Source: Algoriphagus sp. (GTDB lineage: Bacteria; Bacteroidota; Bacteroidia; Cytophagales; Cyclobacteriaceae). Taken from it: a stretch of 64,000 nucleotides of DNA. The notes beneath the pieces were generated by a model that was not told the origin of the DNA, searched no databases, and saw only the letters and a program-made list of their open reading frames with translations. This document shows, piece after piece, positions 44,371-53,175 of this stretch (position 1 is the stretch's first letter; every line of letters starts with the position of its first letter). The stretch spans positions 1 to 64,000 of the forward strand of contig NZ_JAMWZB010000023.1 of NCBI RefSeq assembly GCF_024305035.1, given 5' to 3'. Position numbers and translations under genes: made by a program.

Positions 44371-45360
44371 TTAAAATTCATAATCCGCATAAATATGGGC
44401 CACTTGATCTAGGATTTCACAGACCTGTTCATAGGTTTCTGCAGTGACCATTTCGGTTCGGAATGGTTTGAAATTGGGCATCCCTCTGAAGTAATTGGTA
44501 TAGTGTCGACGCATCTCCAGAATTCCCAGCTTTTCCCCTTTCCACTCTACCGAAAAGTCCAAATGTTTTTTTGCTATGGCGATCCGCTCCTCCAAGTCTG
44601 GTCCCGGAAGTTTTTCTCCCGTCAAGAGGTAGTGTTTGATTTCATTGAAAATCCAAGGATAACCAATGGATGCTCTTCCAATCATCATGCCGTCTACGTG
44701 GTACTTTGCCTTGTATTCAGCTGCTTTTTCAGGGGAGTCGATGTCTCCATTGCCAAAAACAGGGATATGAAGTCTTGGATTTTCTTTGACCAGATTAAGA
44801 TAAGACCAATCAGCCTCTCCTTTGTACATCTGCTGTCGAGTTCGAGCATGAATCGAAATGGCTTGAATTCCCACATCTTGAAGTCTCTCGGCAACTTCTA
44901 CGATGCGGATGGTATCCTGTGACCAGCCTAGACGGGTTTTCACGGTCACGGGAATATTGACAGCCTTGACGATTTCAGCGGTCATGGAGACCATTTTTTC
45001 GATATCCAGTAAGATTCCTGCACCCGCCCCTTTGCAGGCAACTTTGTGTACGGGACAGCCATAATTTATGTCTAAAATATCCGGTCCAGCCTCCTTGGCG
45101 ATAGCAGCTGCCTCCCGCATGGATTCAATTTCGTTTCCAAAAATCTGAATTCCAATGGGGCGCTCATAGTCAAAAATATCCAACTTCTGCACACTTTTGG
45201 CCGCATCCCGTATCAGTCCCTCCGAACTGATAAACTCGGTGTACATTAAATCCGCACCATTTTGTTTGCAAACTGCACGAAAGGGAGGATCACTCACATC
45301 TTCCATGGGTGCCAGCAAAAGGGGGAACTCTCCTAACTCTAACTTTCCGATCTTTACCAC
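44371..45360 (-). CDS. dusB: tRNA-dihydrouridine synthase DusB
   Basis: FMN-dependent enzyme, 329 residues, reducing a D-loop uridine in tRNA. APMEDVSDPPFRA starts the TIM barrel, NYGCPVHKV holds the catalytic cysteine, VKTRLGW and SIHARTRQQMYKG bind tRNA and FMN, and NGDIDSPEKA follows. The length and KVACKGAGAG segment fit DusB. Divergent from the CPBP protease gene across 37 bases containing a perfect palindrome. Confidence 0.92.
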   Translation of the reverse strand: MVKIGKLELGEFPLLLAPMEDVSDPPFRAVCKQNGADLMYTEFISSEGLIRDAAKSVQKLDIFDYERPIGIQIFGNEIESMREAAAIAKEAGPDILDINYGCPVHKVACKGAGAGILLDIEKMVSMTAEIVKAVNIPVTVKTRLGWSQDTIRIVEVAERLQDVGIQAISIHARTRQQMYKGEADWSYLNLVKENPRLHIPVFGNGDIDSPEKAAEYKAKYHVDGMMIGRASIGYPWIFNEIKHYLLTGEKLPGPDLEERIAIAKKHLDFSVEWKGEKLGILEMRRHYTNYFRGMPNFKPFRTEMVTAETYEQVCEILDQVAHIYADYEF

Positions 45361-45369
45361 TGCTTATTC

Positions 45370-45391
45370 TAAATTTGGCGTAAATTTACGC
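45370..45391 (+). promoter_or_regulatory. -7 element and 14-bp palindrome between dusB and the CPBP gene
   Basis: TAAATTTG (45370-45377) matches TAnnTTTG for the rightward gene and is followed at once by the perfect palindrome GCGTAAATTTACGC (45378-45391), which covers the expected start site and ends six bases before the ATG. Both promoters in the 37-base gap could be affected by a protein bound there. Confidence 0.5.
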
Positions 45392-45397
45392 TCAAAT

Positions 45398-46342
45398 ATG
45401 GAGATTTACGAAACCCAATCCGAAATAGCCAAAAGAAAGAATTGGCTTTTGTCACTGGTAGTCACAGTTTTAGTTGCATTTGGAGTCCTGATTCTGCTTC
45501 AGGGGATAGCTTTAGCACTGACCCCATTTTTGTTCAATATGGAGTTTAATGAGGTCCTAGGCTTGTTTTCAGGAGATTATTCTGTTCCCAATGGCCGAAT
45601 GGCCATGCTTTTTGTGCAGGGAGTTGGTTCTGGTATTGGATTTTGGGTGGCAGCTTGGATTTTAATCCGTTGGATCGATCGAGCTGATCTAAAATGGGGA
45701 ATTCAATTGAAACGTTATGATTCCAAAAAAATGGGGTTGACCGTGTTAATCACTTTAGGAGCCATGTTTTTTAATGCTTTGCTGGTGTATTGGAATTCGC
45801 AAATGAGTTTGCCCGGTTTTATGTCTGGACTGGAAGGTTGGATGAAAGCGATGGAAGATCAGTTGATGGAAATGACCAAGTTTCTGACCGATTTTCAATC
45901 CATTCCCGAATTGTTTATGGGAGTGCTCGTGATTGGAGTATTGGCAGGCATTGGAGAAGAAGTGTTCTTTAGAGGGTTTTTGCAGCCTAAAATGCATCGA
46001 TATACTGGATCTGTCCATTTGGGGATATGGCTTACCGCAATTATTTTTTCTGCGATTCATGTGCAGTTTTATGGGTTTTTCCCCCGGATGTTTTTAGGGG
46101 CGCTGTTTGGATATTTATATGTGTACTCCGGGAGTTTAACCTATCCGATATTGGCTCATATTTTCAATAATTCCTTTACCGTAATTTTGGTTTATGCAGC
46201 GGGTCAGGGGATGGTTGACTTTGATATCGAATCAAGTGATTCCTTTTCCTACCCGCTTTCAATTTTGGGATTTTTGGTTCTTTTGGGAGGAATCTATTAC
46301 TTTAAGAGAAACAAGCCTCAAGAATATGAACGATTGGATTAA
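45398..46342 (+). CDS. CPBP-family intramembrane glutamic endopeptidase
   Basis: A 314-residue polytopic membrane protein. The start is placed at the ATG at 45398 (MEIYETQ), because the longer frame runs back into dusB. The CPBP/Abi motif 1 is GEEVFFRGFLQP, with Glu187-Glu188 and Arg192; motif 2 corresponds to SAIHVQFYGFFPRMFLGALFGY and motif 3 to LAHIFNN. Relatives process CAAX-type or bacteriocin-related proteins, but the substrate here is unknown. Its last 17 bases overlap the DUF2007 gene. Confidence 0.88.
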   Translation: MEIYETQSEIAKRKNWLLSLVVTVLVAFGVLILLQGIALALTPFLFNMEFNEVLGLFSGDYSVPNGRMAMLFVQGVGSGIGFWVAAWILIRWIDRADLKWGIQLKRYDSKKMGLTVLITLGAMFFNALLVYWNSQMSLPGFMSGLEGWMKAMEDQLMEMTKFLTDFQSIPELFMGVLVIGVLAGIGEEVFFRGFLQPKMHRYTGSVHLGIWLTAIIFSAIHVQFYGFFPRMFLGALFGYLYVYSGSLTYPILAHIFNNSFTVILVYAAGQGMVDFDIESSDSFSYPLSILGFLVLLGGIYYFKRNKPQEYERLD

Positions 46343-46532
46343 AGTTTTTGAAAGTCCTCAGCAAATCCGCTGCGAAATTGTCAGGGGCGTGTTGGAAGAG
46401 CATGGAATTGCTGCGGTAGTTTTAAGCAAAAAAGAGGTAGCTTATCAATTTTTGGGTCAATATGAAGTTTTGGTGAATGAAGTATCCATCGAAGAAGCCA
46501 ATAATCTGATCAAGAATGAGATCTCGTTTTAA
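46326..46532 (+). CDS. DUF2007 small protein
   Basis: A 68-residue protein starting at the ATG at 46326 (MNDWIKVFES), in a frame overlapping the ends of both neighbours. The whole sequence is one DUF2007 domain (WIKVFESPQQIRCEIV, VLVNEVSIEEANNLI), a fold related to PII-like signal proteins and annotated as putative signal transducing. No function is established. Placed between a membrane protease and CdsA with overlaps on both sides, so the three are surely co-translated. Confidence 0.82.
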   Translation: MNDWIKVFESPQQIRCEIVRGVLEEHGIAAVVLSKKEVAYQFLGQYEVLVNEVSIEEANNLIKNEISF

Positions 46533-47355
46533 TATCAACAACTACAGCAACTTGGGTCAGCGGGCCATTACTGCGGCAGTGGGTGCGGTGGTGGTGATTT
46601 CTTCAATCCTATTTTCCGACTGGACTTATTTTTTGGTATTTGCTGCAATTTTGGGCTTTGCTCAAATGGAATTTTACAAGCTTTGTGGCTTAGATGGTAT
46701 GTTGCCGCTAAAAAGTTTTGGAACCATTTTAGGCCTGATGATTTTTTCTTTGACCTTCTTGATTGAAAAGGAGCAATTTCCCAATGAATATTTGTATCTG
46801 ATCTTCCCGATTGTCTCACTAACCTTCTTTATCAAACTTTACAAAAAAACAGATAAAAAGCCCTTTACGGGGGTGGCTTTTACCTACCTGGGGATATTCT
46901 ACGTAGCGGTTCCTTTTTCGCTCATCAATCTGGCGGTTTTTTCAGTAGATCAGACCTATCATTATGAAATTATCTTAGGCTGTTTATTGATTTTGTGGGC
47001 TAGTGATACCGGAGCCTATTTTGCAGGAACCAAGTTTGGAAAGACCAAGTTATTTGAGCGGGTATCTCCCAAAAAATCCTGGGAAGGTTTCCTGGGGGGA
47101 GCTTTCTCTGCGATAGCTGTGGCATTTTTGGTGGCACGATATTTTCACACCATACAGGATTGGAAGTGGTTGGTTATCGCAGGAATTATTATCATCGCGG
47201 GTACCTATGGAGATCTCATTGAATCCTTGTTTAAGCGTTCGATCGAGATCAAAGACTCCGGTCAGGGATTGCCAGGTCATGGAGGATTTATGGATCGATT
47301 TGACGGATTGTTATTATCGGCACCTTTTATTACCGCTTTTTTGAAAATCTTCTAA
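46516..47355 (+). CDS. cdsA: Phosphatidate cytidylyltransferase
   Basis: Membrane enzyme of 279 residues making CDP-diacylglycerol from phosphatidate and CTP, the branch point of phospholipid synthesis. About eight membrane segments; the CdsA signature near the C-terminus is visible as SPKKSWEGFLGG and GDLIESLFKRSIEIKDSG with HGGFMDRFDG. It overlaps the DUF2007 gene by 17 bases. The phosphatidylserine decarboxylase gene 1.4 kb downstream belongs to the same pathway. Confidence 0.94.
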   Translation: MRSRFNINNYSNLGQRAITAAVGAVVVISSILFSDWTYFLVFAAILGFAQMEFYKLCGLDGMLPLKSFGTILGLMIFSLTFLIEKEQFPNEYLYLIFPIVSLTFFIKLYKKTDKKPFTGVAFTYLGIFYVAVPFSLINLAVFSVDQTYHYEIILGCLLILWASDTGAYFAGTKFGKTKLFERVSPKKSWEGFLGGAFSAIAVAFLVARYFHTIQDWKWLVIAGIIIIAGTYGDLIESLFKRSIEIKDSGQGLPGHGGFMDRFDGLLLSAPFITAFLKIF

Positions 47356-47425
47356 TTCTATCCTGCCTTATCTGAAAAACTACTTAATTTCGCATTGCAT
47401 TTCACTACTCAAATAAAAACCCAAT

Positions 47426-48703
47426 ATGGCTTACATTGAACCGGCTCCAATTAAGGATAAAGAAAATCCTTTGGAGTCAATGATGGAACGATTCAACATT
47501 GCAGCGGAAAAGCTGGGACTTTCGGATGAAGTTTACAATGTTTTGAAGAATCCGGCAAAGCAAGTGATCGTTTCGCTTCCGATAACGATGGATAATGGTA
47601 AAATTCAAGTTTTTGAAGGTATCCGAGTAATTCATTCCAATATTCTTGGCCCGGCCAAAGGCGGAATTCGTTTTGCCCCGGATGTGCACATTGATGAGGT
47701 TCGCGCACTTGCCGCTTGGATGACTTGGAAATGTGCCGTAGTGGATATTCCCTATGGTGGAGGAAAGGGTGGGGTGCGATGCAATCCCCGTGAAATGTCC
47801 AAAGGTGAAATCGAGCGATTGATGAGAGCCTATACCATGGCAATGATAGACGTTTTTGGTCCGGATAAAGATATTCCAGCTCCTGATATGGGAACTGGTC
47901 CCCGTGAAATGGCCTGGTTGATGGATGAATATTCCAGGGCAAGAGGGATGACCGTAAATTCAGTCGTGACAGGTAAGCCTTTGGTTCTGGGAGGTTCTTT
48001 AGGGCGAACGGAAGCAACCGGACGAGGCGTAATGGTATCAGCGCTTGCTGCAATGCAGAAGCTTAAAATCAATCCATTCCAAGCCACCTGTGCTGTCCAG
48101 GGCTTTGGAAACGTAGGGTCTTGGGCCGCTCGATTACTGGAGGAAAGAGGGCTTAAAATTGTGGCTATTTCAGACCATACAGGCGCATTTTACAATGAAA
48201 ATGGCATCAATATCCTAGAAGCAATCGAATATCGCGACACAAACAATGGAACCTTAGATGGATTTAAAGGTGCTGACCGATTGGATGATCCAGGAGAACT
48301 TTTGGAATTGGATGTGGATGTGCTGGTTCCTGCAGCTGTGGAAGATGTGATTACTGTTCGGAATGTGGATAAAATTAAAGCCAAACTGATCGTAGAAGGA
48401 GCTAATGGACCGACTTCTGCCAAAGCAGATGCGATCATCAATGAAAAAGGAATTATGGCTGTTCCTGATATTTTGGCTAATGCAGGCGGAGTGACCGTGT
48501 CCTATTTTGAGTGGGTACAAAACCGTCTCGGCTACAAGTGGACTGCTGACCGAGTCAACAGACGATCTGACCGAATCATGAAAGATGCCTTTGAGCATGT
48601 CTATGAAGCTTCCAAAAAATACGATGTGCCCATGCGGATAGCAGCCTACATCGTGGCCATCGATAAAGTGGCCAAAACTTATACCTTCCGGGGAGGATTC
48701 TAA
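47426..48703 (+). CDS. Glutamate dehydrogenase (Glu/Leu/Phe/Val family)
   Basis: NAD(P)-dependent dehydrogenase of 425 residues interconverting glutamate and 2-oxoglutarate plus ammonia. Substrate-binding KGGIRFAPDV, catalytic-lysine region AAWMTWKCAVVDIPYGGGKGG, APDMGT and the Rossmann AVQGFGNVG are evident. Length and motifs fit the hexameric small-subunit type. It is a single gene; a TAATTTCG element upstream is a near-consensus -7, and a strong hairpin follows the stop. Confidence 0.92.
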   Translation: MAYIEPAPIKDKENPLESMMERFNIAAEKLGLSDEVYNVLKNPAKQVIVSLPITMDNGKIQVFEGIRVIHSNILGPAKGGIRFAPDVHIDEVRALAAWMTWKCAVVDIPYGGGKGGVRCNPREMSKGEIERLMRAYTMAMIDVFGPDKDIPAPDMGTGPREMAWLMDEYSRARGMTVNSVVTGKPLVLGGSLGRTEATGRGVMVSALAAMQKLKINPFQATCAVQGFGNVGSWAARLLEERGLKIVAISDHTGAFYNENGINILEAIEYRDTNNGTLDGFKGADRLDDPGELLELDVDVLVPAAVEDVITVRNVDKIKAKLIVEGANGPTSAKADAIINEKGIMAVPDILANAGGVTVSYFEWVQNRLGYKWTADRVNRRSDRIMKDAFEHVYEASKKYDVPMRIAAYIVAIDKVAKTYTFRGGF

Positions 48704-48728
48704 TCGGGAAGCATTCGAAAGAATACCT

Positions 48729-48759
48729 TATCTTTGAGGCGTGAAAGTGATTTCACGCC
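48729..48759 (+). promoter_or_regulatory. Hairpin and -7 element between glutamate dehydrogenase and psd
   Basis: TATCTTTG (48729-48736) is an exact -7 match for psd. Two bases on, GGCGTGAAA (48738-48746) and TTTCACGCC (48751-48759) form a perfect 9-bp stem with a GTGA loop, then TTTTCTTATTT. The hairpin looks like the terminator of glutamate dehydrogenase, yet it would also be the very 5' end of the psd message, so one element may serve both. Confidence 0.65.
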
Positions 48760-48778
48760 TTTTCTTATTTATCTGCTT

Positions 48779-49441
48779 ATGACTATTCACCGCGAAGGAC
48801 GTGTTTTGTTGTTTTGGCTGATGATCATTTTGGTTGCCGGCAATTACCTACTGTATTATTTTTTACCCGATGAGCGGCTTTGGCTTAATGTCAGCATGCT
48901 TGCTAGTATTATTTTTTATTTATTGATTCTCCAGTTTTTTAGAAATCCGATCATACAGCTGCCCAATGAGGAGGGAGTGATTTTTGCTCCTGCTGATGGG
49001 AAAATTGTGGTCATTGAGGAGGCTTATGAGGATGAATATTTGAAGGAAAAGCGAAAGCAAATCTCGATTTTCATGTCTCCGGTCAATGTACATATCAACC
49101 GATCTCCGATTAAAGGGGTCGTGGAATTTTTCAAATATCATCCCGGTAAATACTTAGTGGCTTGGCATCCGAAATCAAGTACGGAAAACGAGCGAACCAC
49201 TATGGTTTTAAAGACAGAAAATGGAGTCAAAATTCTTGTCCGTCAAATAGCAGGGGCATTGGCAAGAAGGATCAAATGGTATGTAAAGGAAGGCTCAATT
49301 TTGGAGCAGGGAGGAGAGTTTGGCTTTATTAAATTCGGCTCACGGGTGGATGTTTACCTTCCCCTGGATGCAGAAATTCTCTGTGAGATGGATCAAAAAA
49401 CGAAGGCTGGAAAAACGCGATTGGCACGATTGAAAAATTAA
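48779..49441 (+). CDS. psd: Phosphatidylserine decarboxylase family protein
   Basis: From the ATG at 48779 (MTIHREGR) a 220-residue proenzyme of the short PSD class. Two membrane segments (about 7-25 and 33-52) precede the catalytic domain: VIFAPADGKIVVIEE, IFMSPVNVHINRSPI and the self-cleavage site FGSRVD, in which Ser188 should become the pyruvoyl group. It makes phosphatidylethanolamine. No phosphatidylserine synthase gene lies in the window. Confidence 0.92.
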   Translation: MTIHREGRVLLFWLMIILVAGNYLLYYFLPDERLWLNVSMLASIIFYLLILQFFRNPIIQLPNEEGVIFAPADGKIVVIEEAYEDEYLKEKRKQISIFMSPVNVHINRSPIKGVVEFFKYHPGKYLVAWHPKSSTENERTTMVLKTENGVKILVRQIAGALARRIKWYVKEGSILEQGGEFGFIKFGSRVDVYLPLDAEILCEMDQKTKAGKTRLARLKN

Positions 49442-49509
49442 AATTTGAGGAGAATGTATCGTTTTAGAAGTGAGTTGCGTAATACGTAATGTCAACCAAT
49501 TATTCGTTT

Positions 49510-50019
49510 ATGAAAACTTTTCAATCCTTTGCGCTCGTATTTCTACTTTTCGGTTTGTTCTCTTGCCAAGAAGATGAGCTGCCGAGATCTCCTTTACTGG
49601 GAACCTGGGAACACCGAACTTTTGACCAAACTCATCAACTTTGGTTTGTGGAGTCTTTGACTTTCAGGAATGACAGCATCATGGGTGTTGAACACACGGT
49701 GAGAGAAACAGAAACTGGCCCGACACTAGGCTACCGAATGATCTCCGAAGGTTGGTACAATTTGAAAGGGAATACCTTTCAATATTATTACTCCGATGCA
49801 TTAATTTATTTTGGGGAAGGATCAGACTCAGATGTGCTTCCCTACGCTCCCAAAGAAGAATTGAGTGCTGGGATTGTAGATTTCTTTAGAATACCAAAAG
49901 GAGATTTAATTTTTTCTCAGGATAATAGAAAATTCGAATTTCAGGAGGAATGTTTGCGAGCAAATTCTGAGGGTGATTGTACGGAGTTTCCACTCAGAGA
50001 GTATATTCGGATTAATTAA
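49510..50019 (+). CDS. Uncharacterised lipoprotein
   Basis: A 169-residue protein from the ATG at 49510 (MKTFQSF). The signal peptide ends in a lipobox (LFSC). The segment PLLGTWEHRTFDQTHQLW and the strand-rich body resemble lipocalin-like (DUF4923/5004-type) lipoproteins of Bacteroidota, but I cannot assign a family firmly. No enzymatic motif. The stop shares a TTAA with that of the converging gene. Confidence 0.7.
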   Translation: MKTFQSFALVFLLFGLFSCQEDELPRSPLLGTWEHRTFDQTHQLWFVESLTFRNDSIMGVEHTVRETETGPTLGYRMISEGWYNLKGNTFQYYYSDALIYFGEGSDSDVLPYAPKEELSAGIVDFFRIPKGDLIFSQDNRKFEFQEECLRANSEGDCTEFPLREYIRIN

Positions 50020-50486
50020 GTGTTTTTTCTATTTCTGTAGATTCCATAACCCAGCCCTACTGTACTGAGGAACAATATCAGCGTACTCCATTCAAAGGTT
50101 CTTCTTGAGGAGGATATTTTCTCTATGGTTTTGTCGCGCTCATTTAGGGCTCGCTTGAGTGCTTGTACATCCTGCTCCAGACTTAAGGTAATTGTTTTGT
50201 AATCATCCTTTTCCTGGCCGATGACCGCAGTTTCGATTCTTCCGCTGAGTTTGAGTTCTTCAATGATTTGGGTGTCTTTGGCTAAAATTCGTTTGAGCCA
50301 TTCATTCGTCTCTGTCATGTCTTTTTTGGTGCGATTACCAAAAATGCCTGATTTTTTTGATTCAGAAGACTGCCATTGCTTCATCAATATTTCCCGTTCG
50401 TTAACCAGTTTTTCCAGTTTAGCGCCACCTAATTTTTCTTCCTGAAATGGACTGAAAAACAAGAGTAAAATCAATAAAAACGTCAT
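50016..50486 (-). CDS. Hypothetical coiled-coil protein with C-terminal membrane anchor
   Basis: A 156-residue protein: a hydrophobic N-terminus (1-14, probable signal peptide), a charged helical middle with heptad-like Leu/Ile spacing (about 75-122), and one C-terminal membrane segment (about 131-148) with a short basic end (YRNRKNT). The shape suggests a periplasmic coiled coil anchored at its C-terminus. I recognise no family. Confidence 0.65.
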   Translation of the reverse strand: MTFLLILLLFFSPFQEEKLGGAKLEKLVNEREILMKQWQSSESKKSGIFGNRTKKDMTETNEWLKRILAKDTQIIEELKLSGRIETAVIGQEKDDYKTITLSLEQDVQALKRALNERDKTIEKISSSRRTFEWSTLILFLSTVGLGYGIYRNRKNT

Positions 50487-50554
50487 GGTTGTTCTTTTTG
50501 GGGAAGAAAAACAAATCCTAAGCCAAGCTTAGGATTTTGCAATAAAAACTAAAA

Positions 50555-51259
50555 TTATCCCCTCGGATGGATTGGATTGATCTTCCAAGCTCTGGTCATT
50601 TCTTTTTTGCCGGGAGGGCCGGGAGGGTTTTCTACAAAAAGTCCCAGTTCTTTCAGATCCCGTTTGAATTGCCCCATGGCCGAATAGGTGGTAAGTACTC
50701 CCCCCGGTCTTAGGGCATCGGTTACTTTTCGAATCGAATCGATATGCCAAAGTTCGGGCTGCTTACTTGGAGCAAAGGCATCGAAGAAAACTACATCCGA
50801 TTGATAAAGTTGTGCATCCTCTAGGGGGACTTGATCTTTTTTGAAATTGAAATATTCCGAAATCGGACCGCCTTGATTCCAAGCTATCTCATGGAGGGCT
50901 TGAAAATACTTGTGGTAGTGCCAAATCGCATCATTTTGATCAATATAATTGAGCTGAGAATAGATGTCTTTTGAAATCGGAAACGGCTCAATCGTATGAT
51001 AGAGCACAGGGATTTGATTTTGCTCTGCCCAAACCAAGGTTAGCCAGGCGTTTAACCCGGTGCCAAAACCGACTTCAAATATACGGATCGGGTATTTTTT
51101 GGGATTTTGCGCAAGCCAAGAATCAAGCCCGTAAATCAAAAACACATGGAGGGATTCTCGGTACGCGCCGTGAAAACTGTGGTAGCTCTCCTTCAGTTCC
51201 TCATGGTAAAGAGAGTGTGAGCCATCTTCTGTGGTGATGATCTTTAGCGGCATGGTCAT
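50555..51259 (-). CDS. mnmD: tRNA wobble-uridine methyltransferase MnmD
   Basis: SAM-dependent methyltransferase, 234 residues, corresponding to the N-terminal domain of MnmC and finishing the mnm5s2U34 modification of tRNA. EDGSHSLYHEELKESYHS, the SAM loop EVGFGTGLNAWL and VVFFDAFAPSKQPELW are typical. The oxidoreductase domain of MnmC is absent, as in stand-alone MnmD. It is last in a coupled series: M16 peptidase, ispF, mnmD, each overlapping the next by ATGA. Confidence 0.9.
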   Translation of the reverse strand: MTMPLKIITTEDGSHSLYHEELKESYHSFHGAYRESLHVFLIYGLDSWLAQNPKKYPIRIFEVGFGTGLNAWLTLVWAEQNQIPVLYHTIEPFPISKDIYSQLNYIDQNDAIWHYHKYFQALHEIAWNQGGPISEYFNFKKDQVPLEDAQLYQSDVVFFDAFAPSKQPELWHIDSIRKVTDALRPGGVLTTYSAMGQFKRDLKELGLFVENPPGPPGKKEMTRAWKINPIHPRG

Positions 51260-51738
51260 GGCTTATAAATTAAGGCGGTACAATAGGCTGAAACGCCTTC
51301 TTCTCGACCCACAAAACCAAGCCATTCGGTGGTGGTAGCTTTGATGGATAGTTGGTCCTCGCTTACCTTCATTACCTCGGCTAGGCAAGTTTTCATTGCG
51401 GGAATGTGGGGGTTGATTTTAGGGTTTTGTAGGCAAAGGGTACTATCGAGATTTCCGATTTCAAAACCTGCATTTCGGAGTAATTTCATGACCTCTTTTA
51501 GCAAAATTTTACTGTCGATTCCCTTGTATTTGGGATCTTTGTCTGAAAAATGATAGCCAATATCCCGCATGTTCGCTGCCCCAAGTAAGGCGTCACAAAT
51601 GACGTGAATCAACACATCTGCATCCGAATGCCCCACTGCTCCTTTTTCATGGTCGAGTTTGATTCCCCCGAGCCAAAAATCGTAACCCGCTTTGAGTTGA
51701 TGGACGTCATATCCAAATCCTATTCGAAATGTGTTCAT
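51256..51738 (-). CDS. ispF: 2-C-methyl-D-erythritol 2,4-cyclodiphosphate synthase
   Basis: Trimeric zinc enzyme of 160 residues in the non-mevalonate isoprenoid pathway. Metal ligands appear in GFGYDVHQL (Asp, His) near the start and GHSDADVLIHVICDALLGAA; IKATTTEWLGFVGREEG closes the protein. The presence of ispF implies a MEP route. Coupled by 4-base overlaps to the M16 peptidase upstream and mnmD downstream. Confidence 0.96.
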   Translation of the reverse strand: MNTFRIGFGYDVHQLKAGYDFWLGGIKLDHEKGAVGHSDADVLIHVICDALLGAANMRDIGYHFSDKDPKYKGIDSKILLKEVMKLLRNAGFEIGNLDSTLCLQNPKINPHIPAMKTCLAEVMKVSEDQLSIKATTTEWLGFVGREEGVSAYCTALIYKP

Positions 51739-52979
51739 GAGTGCTTGGGTTGATAGTACAAGACAGAAGCTTGATTTTCCCGGATCAATTGATCAGCCCA
51801 GGTTTTAACTTCTTCTGCTGTGATTTTTGATTTTGTTTGGTATTCTCTCCAGTACAGATCGGGATGACCCAGATTAGCATAAAATGCCAAATTCATCACC
51901 CGGTTGATTAGCTGAATGGATTCATAGGTTTTCATGGCTTCACCTTGATTTTTGACTTTTTCGAGCTCATGCCCGGCGACTCCTTTTGTCAAAAACTCAC
52001 CAACTACTTCATCCAGTGCTTTTTCGGCTTCCCTGGCATCGATGCCACTTTCCATTTTCCCAGAAAAAACCAATAATCCCGGGTCAATAGAACCCAAAAC
52101 ATAGGCACCCACCGAGGCGAAGAGTTTTCCAGACTTGACCAATCGTTGCTCTAAAATAGAAGATTTTCCAAATCCCAAAACATCAGAAATCAAGTCCGCT
52201 TGTAGATAGCCAGGTTCGTTTTTTCCGGGCATTTTATACGCCTTATACAGAGCAGCGGTGGGTACGGGATAAAAGACCTCTTTTTCTCGCTTGCTTTCCT
52301 GAGTGGGTTCTTTCAAAACCGAACGTGCGTGTATTTGGATTGGTGGAATAGGACCAAACCACTTTTCGGCTAGTATCTTTACCTGTTCTGTGTTTACGGC
52401 TCCACCTACGACTAAAATAGCGTTGTTCGGGCCATAATTTTTCTGATAAAAATCCCATACATCGTCTTGGGAATAGCCTTCGATGTCGGCAAGTTTTTCG
52501 CCGATGGTCGGCCACCTGTAAGGATGTGTCCGATAAGCTAAATCGCGGAGGTGATGCCAAATATCTCCGTAGGGCTGGTTGAGGTAGCGCTGTTTATACT
52601 CTTCAATAACGACTTTTCGCTGGGTTTCTATGGTTTTTTCACTCAAGGTAAGCTGAAGCATGCGATCTGATTCCAGCCAAAAAGCCGTTTCCAAATTGGC
52701 TGCAGGTAAACTCATGTAATAATTGGTAATGTCTGGACTCGTAAAAGCATTACAGCTCCCTCCAACCCGCTCCAGTTCCCGATCAAATACGGGGACATTT
52801 TTGGACGAACCAAACATCAAGTGTTCAAAAAAGTGCGCCAAGCCGGTTTTTCCGGGAACTTCATTTTTAGAACCTACTTTGTACAAAAGATTGAAAACGG
52901 CCATTTTGCTGCTGGAGTCTTCATGGACAATCACTTCGAGTCCATTCTCCAGAAAAAAGCGTTGGTAGGGTAACATCAT
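51735..52979 (-). CDS. M16 family zinc peptidase
   Basis: From the paired ATGs at 52979 the protein has 414 residues; the longer frame reads into the promoter. The inverted zinc motif HFFEH is at 49-53, with the distal glutamate in VVIEEYKQR. It corresponds to the catalytic half of a pitrilysin/PqqL-like two-protein protease; no inactive partner lies next to it. There is no signal peptide, so a cytoplasmic location is likely unless a longer start is used. TAGCTTTG (52993-52986, minus strand) is an exact -7 match just upstream. Confidence 0.88.
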   Translation of the reverse strand: MMLPYQRFFLENGLEVIVHEDSSSKMAVFNLLYKVGSKNEVPGKTGLAHFFEHLMFGSSKNVPVFDRELERVGGSCNAFTSPDITNYYMSLPAANLETAFWLESDRMLQLTLSEKTIETQRKVVIEEYKQRYLNQPYGDIWHHLRDLAYRTHPYRWPTIGEKLADIEGYSQDDVWDFYQKNYGPNNAILVVGGAVNTEQVKILAEKWFGPIPPIQIHARSVLKEPTQESKREKEVFYPVPTAALYKAYKMPGKNEPGYLQADLISDVLGFGKSSILEQRLVKSGKLFASVGAYVLGSIDPGLLVFSGKMESGIDAREAEKALDEVVGEFLTKGVAGHELEKVKNQGEAMKTYESIQLINRVMNLAFYANLGHPDLYWREYQTKSKITAEEVKTWADQLIRENQASVLYYQPKHS

Positions 52980-53175
52980 AGGGGGCAAAGCTAAGTTTTT
53001 TGAAATTAAGCATGCTGAAAAAGAAATGCGTTTCTGGCTCTTTTGTTCCAAAAATATGGGATTTGTCATTTATTTTTTCCCGTTGGTGGAAGATTCCCGA
53101 TTTTTAAGAAAAAAGTCGAACTTTGGTCAAAACCAAAAAGTTTGAAGCTAAGACCATCATCCTCCCCCTATTCGC

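Noticed and set aside
45197-45397. 67-codon upstream extension of the CPBP protease
   Set aside because: It runs antisense into dusB and across the promoter palindrome; the ATG at 45398 gives the expected protein.
53119-53142. Inverted repeat AACTTTGGT/ACCAAAAAGTT ahead of bshC
   Set aside because: Short, AT-rich and interrupted by a 2-base bulge; too weak to call an operator from a single sequence.
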